This document shows positions 36,775 through 49,976 of a stretch of 64,000 nt of DNA, piece after piece. The translations under genes and the position numbers were made by a program. This DNA comes from Vespa crabro (lineage: Eukaryota; Arthropoda; Insecta; Hymenoptera; Vespidae). The first letter of the stretch is position 1, and each line of letters starts with the position of its first letter. Below the pieces are notes generated by a model. It did not search any database. It saw only the letters and a list, made by a program, of their open reading frames with translations, and was not told the origin of the DNA. The stretch is taken from assembly GCF_910589235.1 (NCBI RefSeq), contig NC_060968.1:5088021-5152020 (forward strand). The letters are read 5' to 3'.

Positions 36775-37628
36775 TATTTTCGTTCCTACCTTTACTCAAG
36801 CAAAGCAGAGTTGGCTCCACGTTGAATCAAAATTGCATATCTTATAAGCATGACATCTTCGATCTTCCTTTTGCATTTAATATTAAAGATATTCGAATCT
36901 AGGGAAATGTCTGCCTAGTCTAGCGATTAAAAGCAATGTTATTTGAAATTCGCTTTGGTTTTTTTTTTTCTTTCTTTTGTTCAAGTTAATTTAACATACA
37001 GCATGGTCGAACGTTATCGTTCGAAAAAATATCTTGCCTTTGAAAGATCGGCAAAGGTTTCGCCGGCTCGAATCGTTTTGATCGCCTCGACTGGCCGACT
37101 TTTTACTCGGCTAACCGCATTGTCGTGGTCATCCGGTAAGACTGCTTTCGTTAAATTACCGTATTTGCCGGTAATGCTGCACGCTCGTGGCAGCTTATTA
37201 TTAAGAAACGAACGTTTCTCGCCGGCTGTGAATTCGTTCTCACGCGAGCCGACTTGCTGAACGCTTTTTCGTTGCAAACTGCTAATAACTTGACTCTCTC
37301 TCTCTCTCTCTCTCGTTCTCCCTTTCTATCCATCTTTCTAGCCCTGCATCCGAACTTTCTCGAAAATACGTTCGTACGTTCATAAACCTTTAATCATTTC
37401 TCTTCATACATATTTACTTGTTATGGACAAACAACTGTACTCGTGTCCACAGATCTTTTTTATTTTAAATTAAAATCTCTTAACTGACCTGGTATCGTAT
37501 TATTTTTAATACCACTTTATTCTTTTTACCGTAGTAACGATCTAACTAAAAATGACGTAACGGTAAGCGCGTAAGCGAGTGCATTAGCGTTTTAGAGAAA
37601 CGACGACAACGACGACAACGACGACAAC

Positions 37629-37669
<41 letters not shown>

Positions 37670-40394
37670 AGACGACGAAGACGACGACATCGATCTCCTT
37701 TAAAATACAGGCGCGTCTTCGTATTTACATATATTTACATGTTAAACGGTTGTACCGAGTACTTACGTACGATGAACGAAGCGCTTTTGAAAGCTTTCAG
37801 ATGGGTGATGGATAAATAGATAAATAGATAGATAGAGCTTAGCTAGACCGGTAGGCCAGTGCTCTCGTGATTGTTGAAATCGTGCAAATAGGGAAATAAG
37901 ATATAATAAATGTCAAGTTGCGAAATGTAATGAAAGAATAAAACTCAAAGGAGCGTAAGAGCATAAGTAGTAAAAAGATAAGAAAAAAGGAGAAAAAGAG
38001 AGATTGCTGCAACGTGTGTTTCCAATGTTTTTTATACCTTTAAACGGTATGAACTAGTTACTCGCATCATCGTCGTAGATTTTCGATCGGCTTGCATATT
38101 TGGATTTGGAAGCTTAATTATCCGGTAGAAGGAACGCGAGCGGCAACGCCCTTAAGTAACGTTGAAACTTGTAATTAACCGTCGTGGTTAAGAACGCCGT
38201 TAAATTAGAATATATCTCTCTCTCTCTCTCTCTCGCTCTCGCTCTCTACGTTGGCGATTCGATGGTAATGAGGCACGCTTGCGGCGGCGCATTGCACAAT
38301 TTATAATAGTTAGAATGGAGGAGCTCTCGGAACGGATGTAGGAGCGCTTCGATGAAACGTAGCCAGTTTCGAGTTTCCCTCTTTAAAGCGGAACGTAATC
38401 GCGAAAGAACGTGGATACGCGTAAATAAGCGCGCCGACCTCAATTCCTATCGATAGGGCTTTGATTTACTTTTTTATTTTATTTTTTTTCTGTTTTTTTT
38501 TTTTTTTTTTTTCTTTTTTTCTTTTCTTTTCTTTTTCTTCAACTCCTTTACTATATTATTTTCATCGACAATACATATTATTCCCAACGACAGGGATCAT
38601 TCTCGATCGTCATTATTTTAGCCGAGAAAAGAAATTGTTAGAAATTCTTTTGTATGGGGTGAAATCGAGTTGTAGGAGAGGAGTTGAGAGCTGCTGAGGC
38701 TACCGGGGTGGCGTCGAGCGGACGAGCGAACGGATGAGCGAGCCAGAGGCGACGGAGGAGGAGGACGGAAGCTGGAGGGAGGTCCGGATGCGTGAAAGAT
38801 AGAGGGAGAGGGCGATGGTACCGAGGGATGGTGGGTTCAGGTGTTGCCTCGTGTGTGCTCTAGTAGAGGCGAGCGTGCGCGTTCGCTCACGCGCGCGCGC
38901 GCGCGCTCACACACCCGTCGAGGGCTCGAGGACGGCGGCAAAGAGAGAAGAAAGGTCGCTGAACTCGGGGTCGACAGCCGCACTACGATCCGCGTCGTGA
39001 CGCACGGTGACGCGCCGAACGACGCGCCGAACGACGCCGGACGAGTATCTATCCACCCCCGATCTCTATTCTCCTTCCCTTCGATTCGATTACCCTCGAG
39101 AGGGAAACGATAGATTTACCTCTTAAATTTCAATCTTTCTTTAACTACTTTCGTAAGACTGATCCTCTAAGACTAATCCTAATCGAGTGACATCGTCCCA
39201 ATGATCGAGTATCTGGGAAATATATTTCAAAAAGGGAGTTTCTAAATGTATCTAAAAATAACGGTATTATTGAGGAAAAAGATAAAAAGTATCGTAGGAC
39301 GTTGCTTTTAATCACTAGCTGGAATAGGCTAGTAGCTACTCGCAGGAGCCTCGCGAGAAGACATTTATTGACCGTCGATATAACGAGACGCGTTATCCGT
39401 GTGCCAGTTTATCGCTCCTAAACGTATTATAGCCGAGGCAGTGGCGCGAGGAGAAGTCCGGGGTCTTTGAACTCTCCCGACGACTCTCCTCCGTCTCCTA
39501 TCTATCTGCTCGACTTTCAGGAGTCGCCAACCGCTCGGTGCACCGCGTACCGTCCCTCCTCCCATTTTCCCTCCCCATTCTGTGCCTCCTTTTACTCCAT
39601 CAGCTTCCTTGTTAGCCTCGCATTCTCCTCGTCAATTTTTTACATTCCGATGCCGATACTCTGCCCTCTTTGTCTTTCTTCCTGATAACATCGGGTATCG
39701 ACGATTTGATAGACGGTTTCATCGACGGAGACTCGAGGCACCTTTTTTCTTTCTCTTTTCTTTTTTCCTTCTTTTTCCTTTTTTTTTTCTCTTTTCTTAA
39801 TCAAAGGAAACAGGCCGAAGGATCGATCGATCCTCGAGAACGGAAGGAAAGGGAGCGGAAAGCGGGGGTGCATGTAGTTACGCAGCTAATGTGCAGCAGG
39901 TTGCTTGCGCGACACCAAACACGCACGATATTCCTTCGAACCGGCGAGAGTTAAACGTTGCGAGAGAGGATCGGATGTGCACTGGCCAGTTAAAATGTGG
40001 GGCAGTGCTGCGGCTAACGTTCGTCCTTGGTATTCGTACAACCGGCCAGTGTGAGCGTGCGTATGCGTTCGACTCGTAACTGGACGTGCAACGTTCCAAA
40101 TCGATCGACGGGAGAACGAAGGTGTCTTCCCAAGTGTTCCTTTATTATCATCATCATTTTTATTTTTTCTTCTGATTGAAGAATATAATTTAAAATGTAT
40201 ATCTTAAATATAAAAATCGTTTGTTAACTCGCTCGACTCGTCGTTCCTTACGTAGATTTTAACGATCCCATTTCTTAAACTCTAAAGATCAGCTTCGCTG
40301 AGATATGAAACATTAGGAAATCTTTAACTAATCGCTACTGTAGCCACGTGGTCTAATCTAGTGTCTACCGGCGTCTATCGTCGCCAACGTCGTT

Positions 40395-40454
<60 letters not shown>

Positions 40455-40654
40455 TTTGCCATCGAGTAAGTTCGTATCGCACTAAGAGGTTTCCTCATAA
40501 GGATGTCAAGGCCACGACCCAATGGGAGGTCGTTGCCGTCGTCTTGTCTTCGTTTCTTTCCCAATCGAATTTGTCTTTTCTCGATTTTGTACATTTTAAT
40601 CGAGAATGACGAGAGGAGAGAGGGCACGATTAATCCTCTCTCTCTCTCTTTCTT

Positions 40655-40685
<31 letters not shown>

Positions 40686-41655
40686 GTGTGTCTCTCTTTT
40701 TCTTTTCGTTTGTAGACCGTGCCGACACTGTGCCGCGTTGCTGGCAAATTAGCGCGGTTTCGTTCAATTTATAACGACGTTGGAACGAGCCGCGGCATTT
40801 CTAGCTCGTGGCAGCTGGAATTTCAAGATCCGTTTCCACCGTGCATCTAACGGGCCGAACGGAGAGATTCATAATGCACCGTTGCAAAATAGATTATTGC
40901 ACTCTGTACGATCCTCGTACGAGCTCGAGTTAGAAGTAAGTACGTGTGTAAAGTGAAAGTAACATTCTAGACACGTGATGCGGTGTCGCGCCACGCTTGC
41001 TACTGAAAAAAGTCGCGCGTGCGTGTAGTTTATCTCTCTCTCTTTCTCGTCTTAACATCTTGCTTCCTACGTCTCCGTAACTTGCACGTAATATCTTTTC
41101 TTCGATCTTTTCTTCATAATTCGAATCGAATTTGATTAATAAGAAATAATATTAAAAAAAAAAGAAATAAAAGAAAATTATCGTAGTAAAGATCGTGGAT
41201 ATTCCAGAAAAAAGACTTTTGCATCGACATACAGGTCGGAAGGGTGCATAAGCTCGAAAGGGCTCGAAAGTGCTCGAAAGGGCGTTAAAAGAAAGCGAAG
41301 AAGGGAAAGAAGAAGGCCCTTTCTTGTTGAGAGAATGAGAGAGAGAGAGAACAAGAGAGATGGGGAAAATAGAGGGGGAGAATCGTTGACGACCTCCGAG
41401 GGGGAGGCCAGAGAAGTCGGAGGTGGGAGCTGTGGCGACGGCAACGGCGGCGGTGTCGGCGGCGGCGGCAGTAGCGGCGGCGGCGACGAGGTCGATGCAC
41501 CCGTAATCTCGCTGAAATGCACTTGGGTGCAAGCGGCGAAGCGCTGCTATCGCCGTTATGCGAGCCCTACCGCGCCAGAAATAGGGTTGTTCGCATAAAT
41601 ATCGACAGCGAAAGCGACGTGTCCTCTGGCTCTTTTTCTTCTTATATTTATTCTC

Positions 41656-41689
<34 letters not shown>

Positions 41690-42296
41690 CTACTTGTAAT
41701 ATCGATTTTATTATCTCTTATATACATATTGTGCATTTATATATATATATATATATTACTCATTTCTTATTTTATTATTAACGTAATAAAATAGTATTTA
41801 CGTGCCACCTTTTATCATGTCGATATTTCCTAGGAGAAAAATGCACAAACAACAGTTATCATCGATCCCTACGTTTCGTATCTTGGTATTGGTGCATAAA
41901 TCGTCGCATTCCAGATAAGAGGAGCGCCTTTCTCGCTTCCGCCTCGATCCTATTCGTCTGACTCGTAAATACCGTTTCTACTAGCAATGATCCACTTTGC
42001 CCTTTATTTAAGTTTTCTCGTGGCATCAAAAGAGGTATCCAGGCTGCACCGACGCCCACACTGAGTCGCGAGGAAATACGCGAGGAGGAGATGCGAGGGG
42101 AATGTTTTCTGGGCCGAAAAATTGTCGGAAAGAGAAAGAGCCGTTCACTTCCGCGTGACCTGCAGCACAGGAGGCGGTGTAGCGGTAGCACCGTTGCCAG
42201 CAACCTACCTACCTACCTACCTATCTACCTACCTACCTACCTACCTACCTACCTACCTACCTCCCTCCCTCCCTCCCTCCCTACCTACCTACCTAC

Positions 42297-42352
<56 letters not shown>

Positions 42353-42727
42353 TTATCTATCTATCTCCAACGACTCCGAAAGAACAGCCGGTTCGGCCCC
42401 CAGGCTTCCGGCTAGCTTTTTCGCCCTGAAAACGTCGCCGATCGTCGAAGCCCGCTCGGGGCGTGACCGGTTCTCCATTTTCTCCCTCTCTCTTTTCCTC
42501 CTTCTTTCCCAAGAGATATCATATCCGTGAACGCTCCCGATCTCGAGGTACGAGAGAGTAGACAAGCACGATTATCCCACCTATCGATTTGGTAGCCTTT
42601 TCTGTATTCATAGCTAAATGAATCGGGTCGGATGTATAGCACTTAGGAAATCTTACTCGTTCTTTTTTGTTTTTTGTTTCTTTTCCTTTCTTTATTGTTT
42701 ATTTTTTTGTTTTTTTTTTTTGTTTTT

Positions 42728-42760
<33 letters not shown>

Positions 42761-43519
42761 GACTCTGCCGAAGACTTTTCCTCGCTCGTCGATCTCACCT
42801 TGGCGATCGATTCGCTTCTTGGCGTCGTAGCGAAGCGAAGAAACGCGTGACATCCGTGAATTCGTGATCAACTAGGCGCGGTTTCCGGCGAGTTGCCTTC
42901 ATTAACGATTAATTGCATCCTTCGAGGCAGGTGCATTCGAGAGAACCAAGTACGACTATTGCCGTTTTCTTTGTCCTTTCCCGAGATAATCTCTCGTTGT
43001 CGAAGAAAAGATATTCTTACGTCGATGGACCACAATAGCGGCGATTCTTTCTCCCTAGTATCGATATTCTTTTTCTTCGAGCAGAAACTTTATACTCGAA
43101 TATAAACACTTTTTTAACGTCAATTATTCAAGTGAGAGAGAGTGCAAAGTGCACCGCTAAATATATGATCTACCAGCACAAATCTCTCGTATGGTTTGCT
43201 AGAGCGAAGGAGAAATCGTTGAAAATTGGGCCAGTCGGTCGATCGGAGCGACGAATGATCTCCTAACGGCGTACCGTTTTAATCGTAAAATCATATTCAA
43301 GAAGAAAGAATCATCGTTAATCGACGAAAAACGGACATTACTTATCGTTAATAGTTTTCTCTCTTAGTCTCTTTTTCTTTCCCGATGTTTTTCACTTAGA
43401 AGTCGATTAAATTCATGGTAGCCCTCATGACGATGGCAAGAAGCATCGAAGGTTCGAAGAAACGACTGTTCCCGTTAAATCGACGTCTTCCTATGGCGCC
43501 ACCCACATTTTATCCCCAC

Positions 43520-43554
<35 letters not shown>

Positions 43555-43734
43555 TTTCTCTCTCTCTCTCTCTCTTTCTCTTTCTCTTTTTATCAGTCTT
43601 TCTATCCTGCCGCATACTCTCGACGCAATCACAGTCCGGCGATATCGCCGCTGAGAGTTCGTTTTCTCGATCGACGCCACGAGAAAGTGACTCTCTGTTT
43701 ATATACATATGTATACATATGCATGCGTGTGCGA

Positions 43735-43783
<49 letters not shown>

Positions 43784-44777
43784 CGTATATGTATATATAA
43801 ATGCAGAAAGAGAGAGAGAGAGAGAGAGAGAGAGCATGTGCATGTAGCTGTCCGTCTATATATACATATATACGCGCATATACGGCACGAGGTCAACGGC
43901 ACGTTGAAAAACAAGCGAGCGACTCTCGACGTATACGACCGTACGGCTCGCTCGAATATACATACACGGGAGACGTTTAAAGCTTGACCAACTACGAAAG
44001 GAGACGGTAAAATCGCTAAGGTGAAGATTTTTTGTTATACGAAAGGTGGTTCAAGTTTGAAACTTTGTAGAAATTTGGAAATAAATGATTAATTCGTCAT
44101 TGATCATGATCCTTGGGTCCGTTTGTAAAAATATAGAAGGTGTGTTAATGGATAAAAGATGCTATCAACGAGAAGGTAGAGGGAGAGACATCGTAAAATC
44201 GAGAAAGAGGAGTAGGGCAAAAAGGGCGTAAAGGATTGCTGATCGTTCGGCATCTCGAAGCGTAGGAAAGCGATAAAATACGAGCGTCGAGATCGATAGA
44301 GCGTCGCGAACCAAGCCGAGCTGACTCGAGTTGAGTCGAGTCGAGTCGAGTTGAATCGAGTCGAGTCGAGTCGAGTCGATCTAGCCTCTTCTCTCGTTCT
44401 CCTAACGAAACGATAGAGCTCGCTCGCAATCAAGGATCTCGACCCTTTACCCGAGGCTGCTTACGAGCGCGTATAAATCAATTCATCGACCTAACGACGC
44501 GAGTTTCTCGCTTCGATTCGCGCCGAGAGGTCGAGCGGTCCAATCGCGAGCGAGCCGACTCCTACGAGCAAGAGAGATACGTCGAAGCTCGTCATCCTTC
44601 GAGAGACAAGCGAGTGATTTCTTACCACTAAAACTCGACTCGTTCCCCTTCTAGCTATGTGGTACCCCTCGCACCCGTCGCTATAAACCGTATCGCTTTC
44701 CTCGCCAAACGACGCCCTCTCTTTCTATACCCATCTACCTATCCATGTATCTCTCCACATTCTTTGTTTTTCTCGCC

Positions 44778-44816
<39 letters not shown>

Positions 44817-45127
44817 TTTAACTCTCAAGACATACGACCTAATACCCGGCTCGTGATAAAATACTATCGGCTTATGCGAATGTTTTTATTTTCTTAAATA
44901 TATACGCTAAAGGCTAAAGAAAATCCAGAATGACAAAAAGTAGAAAATTTCCAGAATAGATGAAGACGTGCTTTCCCTTTCGTTTGGGTAAAGTGTCGCG
45001 GGGGTGCGATCGTAATGACGCTCGTCGTCGGCTCTTACTTGAACGTTGAGCCACATCCTATTAGATATACATACATACGTATATGCGCGGCTGTGTCACG
45101 GGTCATCGGCCCTCGGATATTCTTGGC

Positions 45128-45182
<55 letters not shown>

Positions 45183-48100
45183 CTATCCCTCCTTCTAACA
45201 GGCCTCTTCTCCTTTTTTCCTTCTCCCTCTCGGATAGCACACGAGCCCTCCGACTACTCGTTCGCTTCCCTCGGAGGGGTCAGCCCTTCTCCCCTCTTCC
45301 TCTTACCTCACTCGAATTCGCGCTCCAGAGCATCCCAACGAGACTCTTCTTTCCACTCTCCGACTCCTCTCGAGCCGATCTCCGATCGACTTTGCGTTCG
45401 TTGCACCGAGTTACTTGGATATCGAGCCACGAGCTCTCCTTCCGCTTTCACTTTTTACGAGTCTTCTCCTATTGATAATAATTGAAGGCTTCCGTTGGCT
45501 CTTTTCTCTTTCACACGATACGCTCAAAGTTTGTCTCAAAGTTGAACGATCGTAGAGTGTAGGCAATAGGTCGGCTTTAATAATTCTTACGTCATGAACG
45601 GCGCCAGCGAGTAGAGCGATCTAGTTTGTGTACATACGTAAAGTGATTTAATATCTATGCGAAATAAGTACATCGAGTACCCTCCTCTACTCGTAGATGG
45701 ACGTAGGCAGATCAGATAGGCAGTACCTATCGGTGTCCGATGATGCGTCATCGTTGTTTTCTCATGCATCGCAACGAGCTCATCTATACTAAGATACATT
45801 AGTGTCAAAATTGTCTGTCTTCTGGCGTCTACGTATCAAGAGATCACACGAAAATCGGAGATGTATATTTCTTTCTTTTTTCTCTCCCCCTCTCTCTCTC
45901 CCTCCCTTTTTCTTTTCTTTTTCTCCTCCGAAACCACATTGTGCCGTCTCACTCCGACTTAAAGATATTACGATACGGTAAAGCCGACCACAAAATAGAA
46001 GTCGATGGACCGTTTGGCAAGCTCAAACCGCAAGGATAAAATTCGACCGACTGTTTATCCGGTATAGTCTTGCCGTAGTCGACGGTAAGAGGGACCGTAC
46101 GGTACAAACACGACCGCAAATGGTCCCCGCATCTCCTTCTTTCCGCACATCGTCCACCATCCTTCATCTTTTATAATTTTGACCGTCTCCCTTTTAATTG
46201 GATTTCAAATATCTTTTATTTATTTATTTTTCTCTTTTTTTCTTCTTTTTTTTATTTTTTCCCCATAGAAACGTAATTCGGCCGATTGAAAGAATAAATT
46301 CGATTCTCTCTTTTTGATCTTAGGGCACGCGCTCGCGCTCGCGCGAACAATATTTCAAGAGACGCGAGAATCTCCTCTCGAGGAAGGAGAGGAAACCCGT
46401 TTCTTCGTCTCCTTTCCTTTCCTTTCCTTTCCTTTCCTCGACGAAACAAAGTTCTTCTCGAACGACGAGTACCAACCATATAATTCCGATATTTCGGTCG
46501 ATTTCGTGGGCCGAATATTCGAAAGCGATGAGATTGAATTACAGTGTAATTCCGTGCGTCTGTAACCAAAGCAAGGGTTTAAATCTTGATTCTCGTCTCT
46601 GCAATAAAGTGCCGGTGCTTGCGCCTGCATGAAATAGCTCCGACGAGACGTCACTCTTATTACGAAGGCTGTTGTTCGTCGAGCGTTCGAGGCGACTCGC
46701 GCCTCGCCTCCTGTAAATGGCATTAAGGCCCACGTGTCGGCCCCGTTTCGTTCGTCGCCACCGATCCTACGACAATCTCCAACTTTTATTCGACTCGACT
46801 GATTTCCTTTACAACATTAATAATTCCGTCCGTTTCATATGCTCTTTCTCAATACCGATTCTTATAATCCTATAGTGTATATAGCGTACACGTATGCATA
46901 TACGAATGAATTGTTCCTTTTATATAAATAGCATTTAGTCCTTTGCCGTTCATTCGGCTTTTGTAATGTAACATCGATAACTTTGTAAAAAATTCCTCTT
47001 CCTTATCTCTTCTTTCGACTCGACACGATTATCTTTTTTTCTTGTTTCTTTTTTTTTTTTTTTCTTTTTTTCTTTTTTTGATACGTATATCAAACTATTA
47101 CATATATATGTATATAAAAAGTCAAGCGTCGTCGAGGCAAGATGATGAGCGTCAACAAGCAGATCTTATTTTTGCGAATCGCGTTTCGTTTGTTCTCAGA
47201 AGTAGCTTTATCGGTCATTATCATATCCTTCGGTGTCATTCCAGTACCGTAGTTCATCCGATACAGTTCTCGACGCAACTACGATTCTACTAATGGATTC
47301 TCCGTTCTATTATCGTTGCAGAGTGGAAAGCTCGACCCTGCAGTTGGTCTGCCCGTTGGATTCTCGTCCGGTGCAGCTAATCTTTAGAGGACTGCAGGTG
47401 GTCAAGGAGAAACGGGCGCTTCTTCGAGATGTTTCGGGAGTCGTCAAGCCGGGCGAGCTCTTAGCCGTCATGGGCCCTTCAGGTATTTATCATCTCCCTT
47501 CGTCCTAACGAACCTATTCGAAAGCGAGTTCTTCTCGAAGAGGACCAAATTCAGCTTTGAGATTATCTTCGCCCTTCTTCCCCTCCTCCTCCTCCTCCTC
47601 CTCACCCTCACCCTCCCCCCACCCCGATGACTTTGCGAGAACGTTAGTTTCGTTAATTAATTGACGGCGAAAGAAAAAAAGAAAAAAGAAAAGAAAAAAA
47701 GAAAAAGGCCGTTTCGATTTCGCTTAGCTCGAAAAGTATTTATCGTTCTTATCGATGCTTCAGACCATTACAAGCCATTAACGATGATGAAATTTTGTGC
47801 AAAGGATGCGGGAAAACGACTTTGTTGAATTGCCTCTCCGGAAGGGTCAGTCTGGACGGCGGAGAGATTTGGTTGAATCGCGAGAGGCTCACGAAAAGAT
47901 GGCGTCGTAGGATTTGTTACGTACAACAACAAGACGTTTTCTTTCCTGATCTCACGTTACGACAAACCTTGGAGGTAAGTCACCGACTGCGTCGCCTTCG
48001 ACGAATAATATTAAGAGTAAGGGAAAGATAAAGGATTTCTAGCCTTTAAAGATTGTAGTAACAGTGACGACTACTCGGGTCGAACATTACTTGCACGAAC

Positions 48101-48651
48101 AAAGCGTAAAGAAGCGTCTATTCGCGCGTGCCTGCGTGCCTGCGTGATTTTCTTGGAAAAAGTTCCTAGCAGGTTACATTTCGATGCCTAGCCGTTCAAA
48201 CGACTGCGTTACATTTAATAGATAAGAGAATCGAGAGGGTGAGGAGTCGTCTCTAATCGAAAGATGGAATAACCAAAAGATAATACGAAGGAAAAAGGGA
48301 CGATCGTACGATCGCTCGATAATGGTCAGACTAAGAGACCAAGAAACCAAGCTCCGAGTTGCGTCGTGTTTTCTTGTTTTCCACGAAAACTGGCCACTGC
48401 TCTTGGCAACTTTATTGTATACGCCTTTCACTCGGAATTTATCAAGTCCCACGCTGAAAAGTGGGCGCGAATTAGGAGAACACCGTATTCGCGCCTACGT
48501 ATCGCGCCTATCTCGCGAGACCCGACGTCGTCGAAAAGACCGTCGTCGGGCTGAAAGCCAGCGCAACCCTCTCTTCCTCCCTTTCCCTCTCGCGGAAAAT
48601 TTAATACCACCTCGTTGAGCCGCTAATTGAATGCGATGACGCGTGCGATAC

Positions 48652-48690
<39 letters not shown>

Positions 48691-49926
48691 AGAATTCAAG
48701 AATATTTTGCGTCTAAATGCATCCTCGATTCGATGGATCTTTTCTCATGCGTAATCAAGAACGCCGACCATCTTTTCTTCTTCCCTTCCAAATAGAAAAA
48801 CTTGACAAATTCGTAGATTATCGTTAACGTCGCAGGTAGGAGGAGTCTTTGGGCGCTTAGACGACTCCGACTCCGTTAGGAGAGAGCCCATGCTGCGTGA
48901 ACGAACAAGCGAGAGAGGATAGTAGACGGAGGCGGCCCGGGGGCGGCTCTCACGATGACGTCATAACTCGGTCAGTGAACCGCTGGCGGCGCGACGGCAG
49001 CACCGCACCGCACCGCACCGCACAGCAGCACGCGTCTTACGTCTTTCGAAAACAGTCGGCGCCGTCTAACGCGTTCGCCTCTTTCGAGCATGTATATCAC
49101 CCTAGATACGATAGAAATCGAACTACTACTAGTTCTTCCTTTCTTCCTTCCAAAATTACGAAGAACGAAAGCACGTAAACGCGTTTGAAAGTTCTTTCTT
49201 TAGCTTTCTTTCTTCTTTTTTTCTTTTCTTTTCTTCTCCTCTAGAAATTCGTCTACGTGCCTCTTTTCTCCTCTCTCGGATACGCTTTGATATGGCAAAA
49301 GGTAGGAGGTAAACATCGTCGACGACGGCACTTTCTCTCTCCGTATAACGGGTCGAGTCTCGCATCGCATTCGATCGTGCGATTACATTTCCTCTCTGCC
49401 CTCTCCCCTCCTCCTTGGCGCTCCCCCTCCTTGCGTCTTCCCCTGGGTAGCGTCTCCTCGAGTAACTTGGAAAAATAGCACGAGTATCGCGAAAGGGAAA
49501 TTGTAAGGAACGGTTTATGTTAACGTTTAATGTCCACGGATGCGTAAACGAGGGCACGGGGCTTTTAAATGCGGCAACGGCAGGAGAGACGAAACGGAAG
49601 AGATATTAATACGTTACCGACGAATGAAATCGATCGTTTGCGATTTTCAGTACCAGGCGAGGCTGAGACTTCCGGACACGCTGACACACTCGCAGAAGAT
49701 GCAGTGCGTCGACCATATCATCGAGGTTCTCGACCTCGCGGCCTGCCAAGATACCAGTGAGTATCAACGAGGGAAATGTAAGCCGATCGAAAGAAAATAG
49801 TCGATATAATAGTTTATATAAGACGTCATTTTTTTCACGATATTTTCCGATTCGATCCGGACATATTTCTTCGCTGAAAAGGAAAACTTTTGCTATCTGA
49901 GTGAAGCATTGATCCAATACATTCCT

Positions 49927-49976
<50 letters not shown>

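Larger units (their letters stand above)
21768..47321 (+). other. 25.5 kb first intron of the ABCG gene
   Basis: The intron runs from donor AG|GTTAGT to acceptor TTGCAG|AGTGG. It is dense in (CT)n/(GA)n tracts, triplet and tetranucleotide arrays, and CpG-rich islands near 27.2-27.4, 27.7-28.0, 30.6-30.8, 33.2-33.3, 34.5-34.7, 38.7-39.1 and 44.4-44.6 kb that may be alternative promoters or enhancers. No known protein family is recognisable in any ORF inside it; the more protein-like ORFs are listed separately. Confidence 0.8.

Noticed and set aside
40358..40747. 129-codon minus ORF with a Thr run
   Set aside because: The run is the translation of the (CGT)n array, and the rest is GA-repeat; no family resemblance.
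42091..42429. Long ORFs with Tyr-Leu-Pro-Thr periodicity
   Set aside because: They arise from the tetranucleotide array at 42204-42366, which stays open in several frames.
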